A stretch of DNA of 39,810 bases, taken from contig JBGTBA010000041.1 of assembly GCA_041749595.1 (NCBI GenBank), positions 1 to 39,810 on the forward strand, written 5' to 3'. Positions 25,576 through 34,567 of the stretch are shown in pieces; position 1 is the stretch's first letter; the number at the start of each line of letters is the position of its first letter. The notes beneath the pieces were generated by a model. The model saw only the letters and a list, made by a program, of their open reading frames with translations, made no database searches and was not told the DNA's origin. This DNA comes from Aurantibrevibacter sp041749595 (GTDB lineage Bacteria; Bacteroidota; Bacteroidia; Flavobacteriales; Flavobacteriaceae). The position numbers were made by a program, and so were the translations under genes.

Positions 25576-26040
25576 ATGGCAGCAGTGCACAAAATTTTAA
25601 AGGATTCTTATGAAGATTCTTTTGCCCTGATAGCGGTGCACAGTGCCATGGAAGACTATGCTTTGGTTTATGCCATTAATCTATGCTTAAAATCGAAACT
25701 AAAAAGATCCACTGTAGATTTAGATATGCCGTTAAACCTATCTTTCCCAATTTTTGAATGGAAAGATACTGTAAATGAGAGCTATTGGACCTTATTGAAA
25801 AACGTAAGCACAAAGAAGCAAAATGTAAACGCAGAAGGTCTTTTCAACGATGAGACCTCCCATACAAAGTACCATCTACTTCCAGAGTATAAGGAAGTGG
25901 ATTATTTTTTAAAAATCGAAAATGACGGATTGGATATCGATGATGGAATACTAAAAACCATTCTGGCGATCCCAAAAGTGATTACAGCATATGCCATGAA
26001 AGTCAGTAACTTAAAATCTAAAAACAATTTAATCTTTTAA
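25576..26040 (+). CDS. IPExxxVDY family protein
   Basis: This 154-residue protein belongs to a family known mainly from Bacteroidetes and named after a central motif. Here the motif is LPEYKEVDYFLKIEND. The N-terminal half (EDSFALIAVHSAMEDYALVYAINL) and the final IPKVITAYAMKVSNL are also conserved in outline. No catalytic residues or signal peptide are visible. It sits between rnc and pyk, 4 nt before pyk, which suggests co-expression with pyruvate kinase. The function is unknown. Confidence 0.88.
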   Translation: MAAVHKILKDSYEDSFALIAVHSAMEDYALVYAINLCLKSKLKRSTVDLDMPLNLSFPIFEWKDTVNESYWTLLKNVSTKKQNVNAEGLFNDETSHTKYHLLPEYKEVDYFLKIENDGLDIDDGILKTILAIPKVITAYAMKVSNLKSKNNLIF

Positions 26041-26044
26041 ATGA

Positions 26045-27487
26045 ATGCTAAGTAAAAAAAAGACCAAAATAGTAGCCACCTTAGGACCGGCAACCAGCAC
26101 CAAGGAAGTTCTTAGGAATATGATCTTAGCAGGAGTGGATGTCTTTAGGATAAACTTTTCCCACGCCGATTATATTGATGTGGCCGATCGTATCAAAATG
26201 ATACGCGACCTCAATGAAGAACTGGATACCAACACCTCCATTCTTGCAGATCTTCAGGGACCAAAACTTAGGGTTGGTGTCATGGCCGAAGAAGTTGTGG
26301 TTGCCCCCGGGGACGAAATAACTTTTGTTACGGGAAAGCCTTTTGAAGGAAACAAGGAAAAAGTGTACATGAACTATACAAATTTCCCAAAGGACGTAAA
26401 TCCTGGGGAGCGTGTATTATTGGATGATGGAAAGCTTATTTTTGAAGTGCTTTCTACAAACAAAAAAGATCAAGTAAAGGCAAAAGTAATTCAGGGAGGG
26501 CCGTTAAAATCCAAAAAGGGGGTCAATTTACCAAATACCAATGTCTCTTTGCCCGCACTGACAGAAAAGGATATCGAGGACGCTATTTTTGCCATATCCC
26601 AAAATGTGGATTGGTTGGCCCTGTCCTTCGTTCGGTTTAGCCAAGACCTGATAGATCTCCAAAATTTGATCAAAGAACATTCGGAACATAAAATCCCTAT
26701 TATTGCAAAGATCGAGAAACCGGAGGCCGTACAGAACATTGATAAAATCGTTGCCTATTGTGATGGTTTGATGGTTGCGCGGGGAGACCTTGGGGTTGAG
26801 ATCCCTGCCCAAGAAGTGCCCCTAATACAGAAACAATTGGTGCTGAAGGCAAAAAAAGCGAGAATACCCGTAATAATTGCCACCCAAATGATGGAGACCA
26901 TGATCACCAGCCTAACACCCACGCGTGCAGAGGTCAATGACGTGGCCAATTCCGTTATGGATGGCGCGGATGCCGTAATGCTGTCCGGGGAGACCTCTGT
27001 GGGGAATTATCCCGTCCAGGTCATTGAAAAAATGGCAAGCATCCTGGAAACCGTGGAAAATTCCAGTTTGATCAGGGTTCCTTTAGACCCGCCACAAATA
27101 AGGACCAAAAGATACATTACCAAATCGGTTTGTTACCATGCGGCAATAATGGCCAATGAAATACAGGCAAAAGCCATATCCACGCTCACCAATAGTGGAT
27201 ACACTGCTTTTCAGATATCGGCTTGGAGGCCCAACGCACATATTTTGGTGTTTACATCAAATAAAAGGATATTGACCCAGTTAAACCTGCTTTGGGGGGT
27301 AAAAGCTTTTTATTACGATCGGTTTGTGTCCACGGACGAAACCATTGAAGACGTAAACAGCATGGCCTGCAAAAAGGGCTTTTTGGATGTTGGGGATATG
27401 CTCATAAGTCTTGCCGCCATGCCCATTAAGGATAAGGGAATGGTAAATACGCTAAGGGTCACCGAAATTGAAACATGCAGTTTTTAG
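26045..27487 (+). CDS. pyk: Pyruvate kinase
   Basis: This 480-residue pyruvate kinase converts phosphoenolpyruvate and ADP to pyruvate and ATP at the end of glycolysis. It has the N-terminal KIVATLGPATSTKEVL and RINFSHADY blocks and the ADILADLQGPKLRVG-like segment. The active-site signature is IPIIAKIEKPEAVQNIDKIV with catalytic Lys, followed by MVARGDLGVEIP and ATQMMETMI. The C-terminal regulatory domain is present. The start codon lies 4 nt after the preceding stop. It is convergent with dinB (30 nt gap), and no terminator hairpin is evident between them. Confidence 0.97.
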   Translation: MLSKKKTKIVATLGPATSTKEVLRNMILAGVDVFRINFSHADYIDVADRIKMIRDLNEELDTNTSILADLQGPKLRVGVMAEEVVVAPGDEITFVTGKPFEGNKEKVYMNYTNFPKDVNPGERVLLDDGKLIFEVLSTNKKDQVKAKVIQGGPLKSKKGVNLPNTNVSLPALTEKDIEDAIFAISQNVDWLALSFVRFSQDLIDLQNLIKEHSEHKIPIIAKIEKPEAVQNIDKIVAYCDGLMVARGDLGVEIPAQEVPLIQKQLVLKAKKARIPVIIATQMMETMITSLTPTRAEVNDVANSVMDGADAVMLSGETSVGNYPVQVIEKMASILETVENSSLIRVPLDPPQIRTKRYITKSVCYHAAIMANEIQAKAISTLTNSGYTAFQISAWRPNAHILVFTSNKRILTQLNLLWGVKAFYYDRFVSTDETIEDVNSMACKKGFLDVGDMLISLAAMPIKDKGMVNTLRVTEIETCSF

Positions 27488-27517
27488 GGGAACGCTATAT
27501 TAAAGGGAGCATAGGGT

Positions 27518-28618
27518 TCAAAAATCAAACTTTAACTGTACCACCACTATTTCTTCATCCTTTGGGTTTTCTTCTTTTTCCGTATTCAGGTTAGACAGGG
27601 AAATGCCCAATAGGCGCACTGAATTCTCCATTTTTTCCTGATATAGCAGTTCTTTTGCCGTTTCTAGAATCAGTGCGCCATCCGCAATAAAATAAGGCAA
27701 CGTTTTGCTTCGGGTCTGAAGTGTGAAATCACTATACTTAATTTTTAACGTTATGGTCCTTCCCGCGATCCTGGCTCTCTTTAAGCGCGTTTCCAATTCC
27801 CCTGCAATATTTTCCAATCGATCCAACATAAAGACCTCACTGCTCAGATTTTCGTTGAAGGTCCGTTCGGTACCTACGGACTTTGGGATTCGGTCTGGCC
27901 TTACCATACTATGATGCACACCTCTGACCACGTTATGGTAATAAACGCCACTTTTGCCAAACTGTTCTTCTAAAAATGTTAAGGACTGTTCCTTAAGGTC
28001 TTTCCCTGTAAAAATGCCCAAACTATACATTTTTTGTGCTGTAACTTTCCCCACCCCGTAAAATTTGGATATTTCCAATTCTTCTAAAAATGAAATTACC
28101 TCTTCGGGATTTATGGTTTTTTGCCCATTCGGTTTGTTCTGGTCGCTGGCTACTTTTGCAATGAACTTATTAATGGATATTCCCGCAGAGGCGGTAAGCC
28201 CCAATTCGGAATAAATGCGATTTCTAATTTCCGCCGCAATGAGCGTAGCAGAGGGGTTTCCCTTTTTGTTGAACGTTACATCCAAATAAGCTTCGTCCAA
28301 AGATAAAGGCTCCACCAAATCAGTGTAATCCAAAAATATGTCCCTTATTTTTAATGAGATCTCTTTATAACGGGAAAATCGGGGCTTAACGAAGATGAGG
28401 TCGGGACAGTTCTTTTTTGCGATATGGCCGCTCATGGCACTGCGCACTCCATATTTTCTTGCCTCATAACTTGCAGCCGCCACAACGCCCCGTATTTCAC
28501 CACCCCCCACAGCAATTGGTTTTCCCTTTAGTCCGGGATTGTCCAACTGTTCTACGGAAGCAAAGAAGGCATCCATATCTATGTGGATAATTTTTCGCAA
28601 AGGGAAATCATAGTGCAC
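27518..28618 (-). CDS. dinB: DNA polymerase IV (Y-family)
   Basis: This 366-residue translesion polymerase copies past damaged bases. Catalytic acidic residues lie in IHIDMDAFFASVEQ (D14 and D16) and SLDEAYLDVT (Asp and Glu near 103-104). The steric-gate region FFASVE and the YEARKYGVRSAM motif are typical. The C-terminal little-finger domain is followed by a short tail VVVQLKFDF that could serve as a clamp-binding element. GTG at 28618 is the best start because the only later Met (in IDMDAFF) would remove an active-site Asp. A TAATTTTG box ends 4 nt before this GTG, so the mRNA may be leaderless. Confidence 0.95.
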   Translation of the reverse strand: MHYDFPLRKIIHIDMDAFFASVEQLDNPGLKGKPIAVGGGEIRGVVAAASYEARKYGVRSAMSGHIAKKNCPDLIFVKPRFSRYKEISLKIRDIFLDYTDLVEPLSLDEAYLDVTFNKKGNPSATLIAAEIRNRIYSELGLTASAGISINKFIAKVASDQNKPNGQKTINPEEVISFLEELEISKFYGVGKVTAQKMYSLGIFTGKDLKEQSLTFLEEQFGKSGVYYHNVVRGVHHSMVRPDRIPKSVGTERTFNENLSSEVFMLDRLENIAGELETRLKRARIAGRTITLKIKYSDFTLQTRSKTLPYFIADGALILETAKELLYQEKMENSVRLLGISLSNLNTEKEENPKDEEIVVVQLKFDF

Positions 28619-28622
28619 AATA

Positions 28623-28630
28623 CAAAATTA
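28623..28630 (-). promoter_or_regulatory. Promoter -7 box abutting the dinB start
   Basis: The minus strand reads TAATTTTG, a perfect TANNTTTG, only 4 nt before the GTG of dinB. Starts usually fall about 5-8 nt after the box, so the transcript could begin at or next to the start codon. Confidence 0.45.
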
Positions 28631-28712
28631 AGCTATATTTAAATGCGTGGAGGGAAAGAAAAAAACGCGGTTATCCTAAAGGGCCACCGGATTGAATCGA
28701 TGTCTTGAAATT

Positions 28713-28734
28713 GGGCGACAATAGCCCTTTTTTT
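28713..28734 (+). terminator. Terminator-like hairpin upstream of the structured element
   Basis: GGGC (28713-28716) and GCCC (28724-28727) form a short stem followed by seven T on the plus strand. No gene on this strand precedes it in the roughly 95 nt from the divergent dinB start, so it would end a short unannotated RNA or be a remnant. Confidence 0.4.
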
Positions 28735-28746
28735 ACGATGGATGAG

Positions 28747-28864
28747 GTTTTATGCCGTACAGGAACCGGCAAAGCGAAGGTTCCGGATAAAAACCTGTAT
28801 AAAGTATTGATTACCGCATTCCGGTAAATGCAGCCCAACGCCGCAAAGGCAACGGCATAACAAC
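28747..28864. other. Branched inverted-repeat element (possible structured RNA or hairpin DNA)
   Basis: The outer arms TTATGCCGT (28750-28758) and ACGGCATAA (28852-28860) are perfect complements, and three more pairs follow after one bulged base. Inside lie ACAGG/CCTGT (28759-28763 with 28794-28798, enclosing AACC/GGTT), TTACCG/CGGTAA (28811-28816 with 28822-28827, 5-nt loop) and a small GCC/GGC hairpin (28840-28850). The set can fold as one multi-branch junction of about 118 nt. The strand is unknown. The rest of the gene-free stretch 28619-29141 holds another inverted repeat, ATCCGC/GCGGAT (28877-28895), and no convincing ORF. Confidence 0.5.
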
Positions 28865-29141
28865 TTTTATGGTATTATCCGCTTTTGGGGCGGATGCCAA
28901 AGTCTCGGTTTTTGGGAATAGGTACTTAAGCAACTAATGGGTGTTTTTGGTCTTATTTTATTGAGATCTTTGAGGAAATATAGAACCTTTCGCCCAGAGG
29001 AAATTGTAAAATGTATGGTTTGGGTGGCAACTAATGGGTATGGACAAGTAAGGATCGAGTCTGATAAGATCAGAATAATAAGTAAGAATATGGATGGTTT
29101 CCATATGCAAATGGAATAACTTTAGTATAAACAGACAGGGC

Positions 29142-29609
29142 ATGGTAGAAATAGAGCGTAAATTTTTGGTTACCTCCGATGTGTTCAAAAAAAAAGCGTT
29201 TAAAAAGGAAAGAATTGTACAGGGCTTTCTTAACACGCATCCGGAGCGGACAGTGAGAGTCCGTATTAAGGGACGGACGGGTTATCTAACGGTCAAAGGT
29301 GTATCCAATCTGTCCGGAACAACACGTTTTGAATGGGAAACGACCATTGCTGTCGGGGAAGCCCAGGAACTTTTGAACATATGTCAGGAGGGGATCATTG
29401 AAAAAATACGATACAGCATAAGTTTTGAAGGGCACATCTATGAAGTAGATGAATTTTTGGGACAGAACATGGGCCTGATAATGGCAGAAGTAGAGTTAAA
29501 AGATGAAAATGAAACTTTAACCAAGCCCGCTTGGTTGGGCGATGAGGTGACGGGAAAAACCAACTATTACAATTCGCAATTGAGTATAAAACCCTTTAAA
29601 ATATGGTAA
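29142..29609 (+). CDS. CYTH-domain protein (triphosphate tunnel metalloenzyme family)
   Basis: This 155-residue single CYTH domain starts at the ATG at 29142, which puts the diagnostic ExExK motif (VEIERKFLV: E3, E5, K7) at the very N-terminus as in the family. An upstream in-frame ATG (29094) adds an unrelated leader and is not preferred. Charged strands such as RTVRVRIKGRTGYLTVKG and EVDEFLGQNMGLIMAEVEL provide the basic and acidic residues lining the tunnel. Small bacterial members are usually inorganic triphosphatases; adenylate cyclase activity is rare. The gene stands alone, with mobile remnants downstream. Confidence 0.9.
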   Translation: MVEIERKFLVTSDVFKKKAFKKERIVQGFLNTHPERTVRVRIKGRTGYLTVKGVSNLSGTTRFEWETTIAVGEAQELLNICQEGIIEKIRYSISFEGHIYEVDEFLGQNMGLIMAEVELKDENETLTKPAWLGDEVTGKTNYYNSQLSIKPFKIW

Positions 29610-29748
29610 GGTTTTTGTCGCCCGGATAAAGACAACACTTCATATGGATCGATAGAAGAACTAGAATTGTCAGAAGATGGGGACGGAGATATTATCTAGG
29701 TTGGAATTATCACGATAAATAGCGATAAAGCTGAGGAAACAGGGGTTA

Positions 29749-30120
29749 GTGGGGAAACTATGGTTGGTCCATGTTTACAAAGTAGACGAAAACAAGGTGG
29801 CCGAGATAATAACCAATAATTTGGACAGGTCAACCCGTACCATTGCAGGTTTATATGGGGGTGGGATATTGAATTGCTTTTTCAAAGCCATGAAAAACAG
29901 CTTACAAATAAAAAAATTCTTGGGGACAAGTGAAAACGTAGTAAAATTACAGATTTACATTGAACTGATTACATATTTGCTGTTCACATTAATTAATAGA
30001 ACGGTAGCAAAGAAGGCCAAATCATTTTCCAAATTGGCCATAAAGAATAGAATTTGTCCGGTGTATTGCCAGGGCTTGAATTATGTTTGCAATCAAGTTG
30101 ATGGTGGGGCAAAAAAATAA
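29749..30120 (+). pseudogene. IS4-family transposase remnant (C-terminal part)
   Basis: The 123-codon frame contains AEIITNNLDRSTRTIAGLY, then FFKAMKNSLQIKKFLGTSEN and IYIELITYLLFTLINRTVAKK, which follow the C-terminal third of IS4-type DDE transposases. In intact relatives the segment before FFK reads like Y-K-x-R-W-x-I-E-L-F-F-K with the catalytic Glu. Here it reads YGGGILNCFFK, so that Glu is lost. The N-terminal two thirds are absent and no inverted repeats are seen. The copy is dead, and it lies directly upstream of the exported catabolic cluster. Confidence 0.72.
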
Positions 30121-30252
30121 GACCAGCACCTAATTTACAGTTCAATTATGACTTATTTTCAGCATAATTTAAAAATAAATGCCTGTTTATGAGGGTTACG
30201 AAGGTGTTTTTGGAAATTTGCTAAAACTTTCGGATAGCAGTGGGTTTTTTGC

Positions 30253-30276
30253 GTTAAATTTAACTGTTAAACAGTT
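30253..30276. promoter_or_regulatory. Overlapping palindromes upstream of the catabolic cluster
   Basis: GTTAAATTTAAC (30253-30264) is a perfect 12-bp palindrome. AACTGTT-A-AACAGTT (30262-30276) is a second one that overlaps it by three bases. Together they lie 36 nt before the start of the PLP-enzyme gene. A GntR- or LacI-type repressor site is possible. No regulator gene is adjacent. Confidence 0.5.
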
Positions 30277-30312
30277 TAGGATTACTAATCTTTTAAATTC
30301 AAAGACAAGCTT

Positions 30313-31944
30313 ATGAAGCGAAGAGAAATTCTTAGACAACTGGGGATCGCCCCCATAGCGGGTAGTCTATTGGCAAGCGAATCTATTTTTGGCAATACTT
30401 TCGGTGGGGTTTCGTCCTTCTCGGGAGTTGATAACATGGTCAGTGACATTGCCGTTTATGATTCGATCGGTGTGGTGCCCATCATCAACTGCCGTGGGAC
30501 CTTTACAATCCTAGGAGGGTCTACCGAACGTCCTGAAGTACTAAAAGCCATGGAGGCTGCCTCCGGTTATTTCGTTCAGTATGATGAACTTGCCTTCGGG
30601 ATCGGTGAACGACTCTCGGAACTGACCAAGGCCGAATGGGGCATGGTTTCGGCAGGATGCGCCGCAGGTCTGAAACACGTAACCGCTGCCTGCGTGACGG
30701 GGGGCAATCCGGAAAAGCTAATAAAGATCCCGAATTTAACGGGCTTCGAAAAGACAGAGGTAATTGCACCCCGATATTCAAGGAATGTCTATGATCATGC
30801 CATACGTAATGTAGGGGTCACAATAATTGATGTAGCGTCTCCCGAGGAACTGCGATCGGCCATCTCTTCGAGAACGGCCATGATCTATGTCAACTCGGAC
30901 CAGGATTCTGCAAAAGGACAACCATTGTCGTTGGAGATCATTTCCGGTATAGCAAAAGAGTACGGTATACCGGTATTGGTGGATGCTGCGGCTGAGAACC
31001 TTACCATTCCCTGCGTTCACTTGGAACGCGGGGCCACGGTAGTAGCCTATAGTGGGGGAAAAGCCATATGTGGCCCACAATGTGCGGGACTGTTATTAGG
31101 GGATAAAGATCTTTTGATGTCCGCATGGCAGGCAAGTTCCCCACATCATGGCCCGGGTAGGGACAATAAGGTTGGCAAGGAGGAGATGATGGGAATGCTT
31201 GCAGCGGTAGAGGCATGGACCACGCGTGATCATGAAGCGGAATGGGACACGTGGATGACGTGGCTGAATGAGATTGCGGCCAAGATGAAAAAGGTCGATG
31301 GTATTACCACGGATGTGTCACAACCAAAAGGGCTTTCCAACCGGGCACCAAAACTTAATATTAGTTGGGATCCGGATAAGCTTCATATAGCGGGGGAAGA
31401 AGTTGCGGAGATAGTTGCCAGAAGCAAGCCTAGGATTGCCATAGGGGCAGGGTCAAGTGAAGGCAAGACATCCATTAACATAACACCGAGCCAAATGCGC
31501 CCCGGCAATGCCAAAATCGTAGCGGTCAGGCTACACGAGATCCTTTTGCAGAAGCGCGAACCGATCTCGGACGAGATGGCCACCGCAAAGGCCAATATCA
31601 CAGGGCACTGGGAAGTAGAGATGGAGTTTTTCACGAGCAGGAGCACGCATTATCTTTTCCTTGAACAAGAAGGCAATTGGATAAACGGAACCCACCAGAG
31701 CGACTTTGCTGCCCAAGAGATTGTGGGGATGATAGAAGGCGATGAGGTAAAGTTGCGCAGCGATTATCGGGCAACTGGAGATCATATAACGTATTGGTTT
31801 TCGGGTAAAGTGGAAGGCGGTATGTTCTCTGGATCGGTTTTTCTGGGAGAGTACCTTACGGCGAAGTTTTCGGCCAAGCGCACGGAATATCGCAAGTCGC
31901 ACAGTAGGATAGTGGTACCTGGAGGTCCACCGTTGGCTACTTGA
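30313..31944 (+). CDS. Exported SelA-related PLP-dependent enzyme with C-terminal beta domain
   Basis: This 543-residue fold-type I PLP protein is related to selenocysteine synthase (SelA) and D-glucosaminate-6-phosphate ammonia-lyase. The N-terminus KRREILRQLGIAPIAGSLL looks like a twin-arginine signal, so a folded PLP enzyme would reach the periplasm. The cofactor site is visible as VLVDAAAE (Asp224, ring nitrogen) and AYSGGKAICGPQCAGLLLG (Lys250, Schiff base). Residues about 430-543 form an extra strand-rich domain starting ANITGHWEVEMEFF, lipocalin-like in pattern. It is the first gene of a same-strand cluster followed by two amidohydrolases. Likely role: deamination or dehydration of an amino-sugar acid. 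The substrate is inferred, not shown. Confidence 0.85.
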   Translation: MKRREILRQLGIAPIAGSLLASESIFGNTFGGVSSFSGVDNMVSDIAVYDSIGVVPIINCRGTFTILGGSTERPEVLKAMEAASGYFVQYDELAFGIGERLSELTKAEWGMVSAGCAAGLKHVTAACVTGGNPEKLIKIPNLTGFEKTEVIAPRYSRNVYDHAIRNVGVTIIDVASPEELRSAISSRTAMIYVNSDQDSAKGQPLSLEIISGIAKEYGIPVLVDAAAENLTIPCVHLERGATVVAYSGGKAICGPQCAGLLLGDKDLLMSAWQASSPHHGPGRDNKVGKEEMMGMLAAVEAWTTRDHEAEWDTWMTWLNEIAAKMKKVDGITTDVSQPKGLSNRAPKLNISWDPDKLHIAGEEVAEIVARSKPRIAIGAGSSEGKTSINITPSQMRPGNAKIVAVRLHEILLQKREPISDEMATAKANITGHWEVEMEFFTSRSTHYLFLEQEGNWINGTHQSDFAAQEIVGMIEGDEVKLRSDYRATGDHITYWFSGKVEGGMFSGSVFLGEYLTAKFSAKRTEYRKSHSRIVVPGGPPLAT

Positions 31945-31971
31945 TATCGGATTAATTTAACTATCAACACT

Positions 31972-33234
31972 ATGTGTCGAAGAATGGAAAGGCTCCAAAG
32001 GGCCAGTATCATATTGTTTTTTTTACTGCTATTATTCTTAAATGCCCAAGCGCAAGAGTATGATATTTTACTGAAAGGCGGTCATCTTATAGATGCAAAA
32101 AACAACATAGATGGTCCAATGGACCTCGCCATAGCCGATGGAAAGATCGCAGAAGTTGCCCGCAACATCCCCAAGGACAAGGCCGCTAGAACAATCGATG
32201 TTTCAGGTCTTTATGTAACTCCCGGTCTTATAGATATGCACGCCCATGTATTCATGGGCAACGAACCGGGGGCATACATTGCGAACGGGGCTACCAGTGT
32301 AATGCCGGATGGGTTTACCTTTCGGTCCGGAGTGACGACGGTAGTAGATGCAGGCTCTTCAGGATGGAGGAATTTCCCTTTGTTCAAGGAGCAGACCATC
32401 GATAAGGCGAAAACCAGGGTGCTTGCGCTGCTCAATATTGTAGGCACGGGGATGAGGAGTAGGTTCGAGGAGCAGGATATCACCGACATGAATCCTGAAA
32501 TGACGGCCTACAGTATCCAAAAATTGTATCCCGATATTCTAGTTGGGATAAAGGCAGCCCATTATTGGGGCGGCTTTACACAAGTAGACCTTGCTGTTGA
32601 GGCGGGCAAAAAGGCCGGGGTCCCGGTCATGGTGGATTTTGGGGAGCATAATCCTCCTAATTCCATCGAGGCACTTTTTATGGAGCACCTTAGACCTGGC
32701 GATATCTTCACCCATACCTATTCAAATGGGCCTAAAGAACGAGAGACCATAGTCGATGAAAACGGAAAATTAAAGCCATTGGTGCTAAAAGCGCAACAAC
32801 GGGGCATTATTTTTGATCTGGGCCATGGCGGCGGCGCATTTACGTGGAAGCAGGCGGTTCCCGCCACGAAACAAGGTTTCAAGGCAGATGTGGTTAGCAC
32901 CGATCTGCATACAGAGAGCATGAATTCGGGGATGAAAGACCTGAGCAACGTACTATCTAAATTCATGGCACTCGGTATTTCTCTTCCCGATGCCATTTTA
33001 CGGGCTACTTGGGCTCCGGCAAAGGTTATCAATAGGCCAGATTTGGGCCATCTTAGCGTTGGTGCCGAAGCGGATGTGGCCGTTTTCAACTTGCGTAAAG
33101 GAAATTTTGGTTTTCTGGATGTCCGGAGAATGAGGTTAAAGGGCGATAAAAAACTAGAGGCCGAACTTACCTTAAGGGCCGGAAAGGTAGTATGGGACAT
33201 GAACGGGATAGCCTCGGAAGATTTTAAGGAATAA
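31972..33234 (+). CDS. Exported amidohydrolase/deacetylase (EF_0837-like), first copy
   Basis: This 420-residue metal-dependent amidohydrolase follows a signal peptide (hydrophobic core about 11-24, ending NAQAQ). Metal-site residues of this dihydroorotase-like group are present: H90 and H92 (LIDMHAHVF), K194 (VGIKAAHY, the carboxylated lysine), H226 (FGEHNPP), H248 (FTHTYSNG) and D311 (VSTDLHTES). Relatives remove acetyl or acyl groups from alpha-substituted carboxylates or amino acids and often lie next to SelA-related PLP genes, as here (27 nt gap). An in-frame ATG four codons later is an equally good start. A paralogue follows directly. Confidence 0.88.
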   Translation: MCRRMERLQRASIILFFLLLLFLNAQAQEYDILLKGGHLIDAKNNIDGPMDLAIADGKIAEVARNIPKDKAARTIDVSGLYVTPGLIDMHAHVFMGNEPGAYIANGATSVMPDGFTFRSGVTTVVDAGSSGWRNFPLFKEQTIDKAKTRVLALLNIVGTGMRSRFEEQDITDMNPEMTAYSIQKLYPDILVGIKAAHYWGGFTQVDLAVEAGKKAGVPVMVDFGEHNPPNSIEALFMEHLRPGDIFTHTYSNGPKERETIVDENGKLKPLVLKAQQRGIIFDLGHGGGAFTWKQAVPATKQGFKADVVSTDLHTESMNSGMKDLSNVLSKFMALGISLPDAILRATWAPAKVINRPDLGHLSVGAEADVAVFNLRKGNFGFLDVRRMRLKGDKKLEAELTLRAGKVVWDMNGIASEDFKE

Positions 33235-33273
33235 AAGGGCTCGGACGGATTAATATAACACTTCAATATAACG

Positions 33274-34545
33274 ATGAAAATACTCAACTTCAAAATCAAG
33301 GAGAACATTATCGGCCTGATACTGTTCCTTACTGTACTGTCCCTTCAGGCGCAGGAAATAGACATTCTAATTAAAAATGGACATGTATTCGATGCAAAGA
33401 ACAATATAGACACCATCTCGGATGTTTCCATAGCCGCTGGGAAGATAGTCCGGGTAGCTCCTTCCATATCCGAAAAACAAGCAAAACAAGTGATCGATGC
33501 AACGGGCCTTTATGTTCTCCCGGGCCTTATAGATCCCCATACCCATGTTTTCGTGGGGCCGAAGCCGGGCAAATTCGCTGACGGGTCCAACAGCTTGTCC
33601 CCTGATGACTTTAGTTTTAAATCAGGTGTCACTACCGTAGTGGACGCCGGCACTTCGGGTTGGCAGAACTTCCCCCAGTTCAAGTCACAGGTCATCGACC
33701 AATCGAAGACTCGGGTATTGGCCTTTTTGAATATTGCCGCCCAAGGAATAAACGGAACGGAGATTGAACTTACAAAAATCGAGGCCGAAAAACATGACAT
33801 CAATGAGATGGACGTTGCCAAGACCTCTGAAATGATTTTAGAATATCCGGATATCATCGTGGGTGTAAAGATCGGCCACTTCAACGGGGAAAGTTGGGCT
33901 CCCTTCGACAGAGCCGTAGAAGCTGCCTCGAAAACGGACCGTCCCCTTTTTGTGGAATGCCATTTGCCAGAATATTCCCTGAAAGATCAGCTTGATCATA
34001 TGCGCCCAGGGGACATCATTACCCATTCCTTTGAAAATATTGACGAACGGATGCCTGTAGTGGATGAAAACGGAAAGCTGCGCCCATTTGTATTGGAAGC
34101 ATTGGAGAGGGGTGTCCTCTTCGATGTTGGGCACGGTGGGGCCGGTTTCTGGTTCGATCAGGCGATTCCCGCATTGCAACAGGGCCTTTGGCCCAATTCG
34201 TTCGGGACGGACCTTCACCGGTTCAGCATGAACGCGGGGATGAAGGACATTTTGAACGTAATGTCCAAATACCTGAACATGGGCATGCCCCTGAAAGATG
34301 TCTTTCTACGGGGAAGCTATTACCCTGCCAAGGCCATCAAACGGGAGGATCTTGGCAACCTGAGTTCCGGGAGCGATGCGGATATTGTGCTCTTGTCGCT
34401 AAGAAGCGGGGAGTTCGGGTTCATCGATGCACGGAACAACAGCATCAAGGGCGATAAAAAGCTGGAGGCCGAAATGACTATAAGGGCCGGCAAGGTGGTA
34501 TGGGACCTAAACGGACTTGCCGCGAAACCATTCGAAAAAAATTAA
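33274..34545 (+). CDS. Exported amidohydrolase/deacetylase (EF_0837-like), second copy
   Basis: This 423-residue paralogue of the preceding gene has the same layout. The signal peptide ends near LSLQAQE. Metal ligands are H89 and H91 (LIDPHTHVF), K199 (VGVKIGHF), H230 (FVECHLPEY), H251 (ITHSFEN) and D313 (FGTDLHRFS). The sequences are alike throughout, but residues around the active site differ (FGEHNPP against VECHLPEY), so the two copies may act on different acyl groups or stereoisomers. The gene lies 39 nt after the first copy. Its end overlaps the longest frame of the next gene, though not the preferred start at 34568. Confidence 0.88.
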   Translation: MKILNFKIKENIIGLILFLTVLSLQAQEIDILIKNGHVFDAKNNIDTISDVSIAAGKIVRVAPSISEKQAKQVIDATGLYVLPGLIDPHTHVFVGPKPGKFADGSNSLSPDDFSFKSGVTTVVDAGTSGWQNFPQFKSQVIDQSKTRVLAFLNIAAQGINGTEIELTKIEAEKHDINEMDVAKTSEMILEYPDIIVGVKIGHFNGESWAPFDRAVEAASKTDRPLFVECHLPEYSLKDQLDHMRPGDIITHSFENIDERMPVVDENGKLRPFVLEALERGVLFDVGHGGAGFWFDQAIPALQQGLWPNSFGTDLHRFSMNAGMKDILNVMSKYLNMGMPLKDVFLRGSYYPAKAIKREDLGNLSSGSDADIVLLSLRSGEFGFIDARNNSIKGDKKLEAEMTIRAGKVVWDLNGLAAKPFEKN

Positions 34546-34567
34546 ATACGTAAATATCGGATTAAAA

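Noticed and set aside
28747..28864. Integron attC site
   Set aside because: The ends read GTT...AAC from left to right on the plus strand, opposite to the AAC...GTT order of attC core sites, and no integrase gene is near.
28937..29119. 60-codon ORF before the CYTH gene
   Set aside because: No recognisable motif, and it lies in a stretch of inverted repeats. It may be a remnant, but nothing supports a gene.
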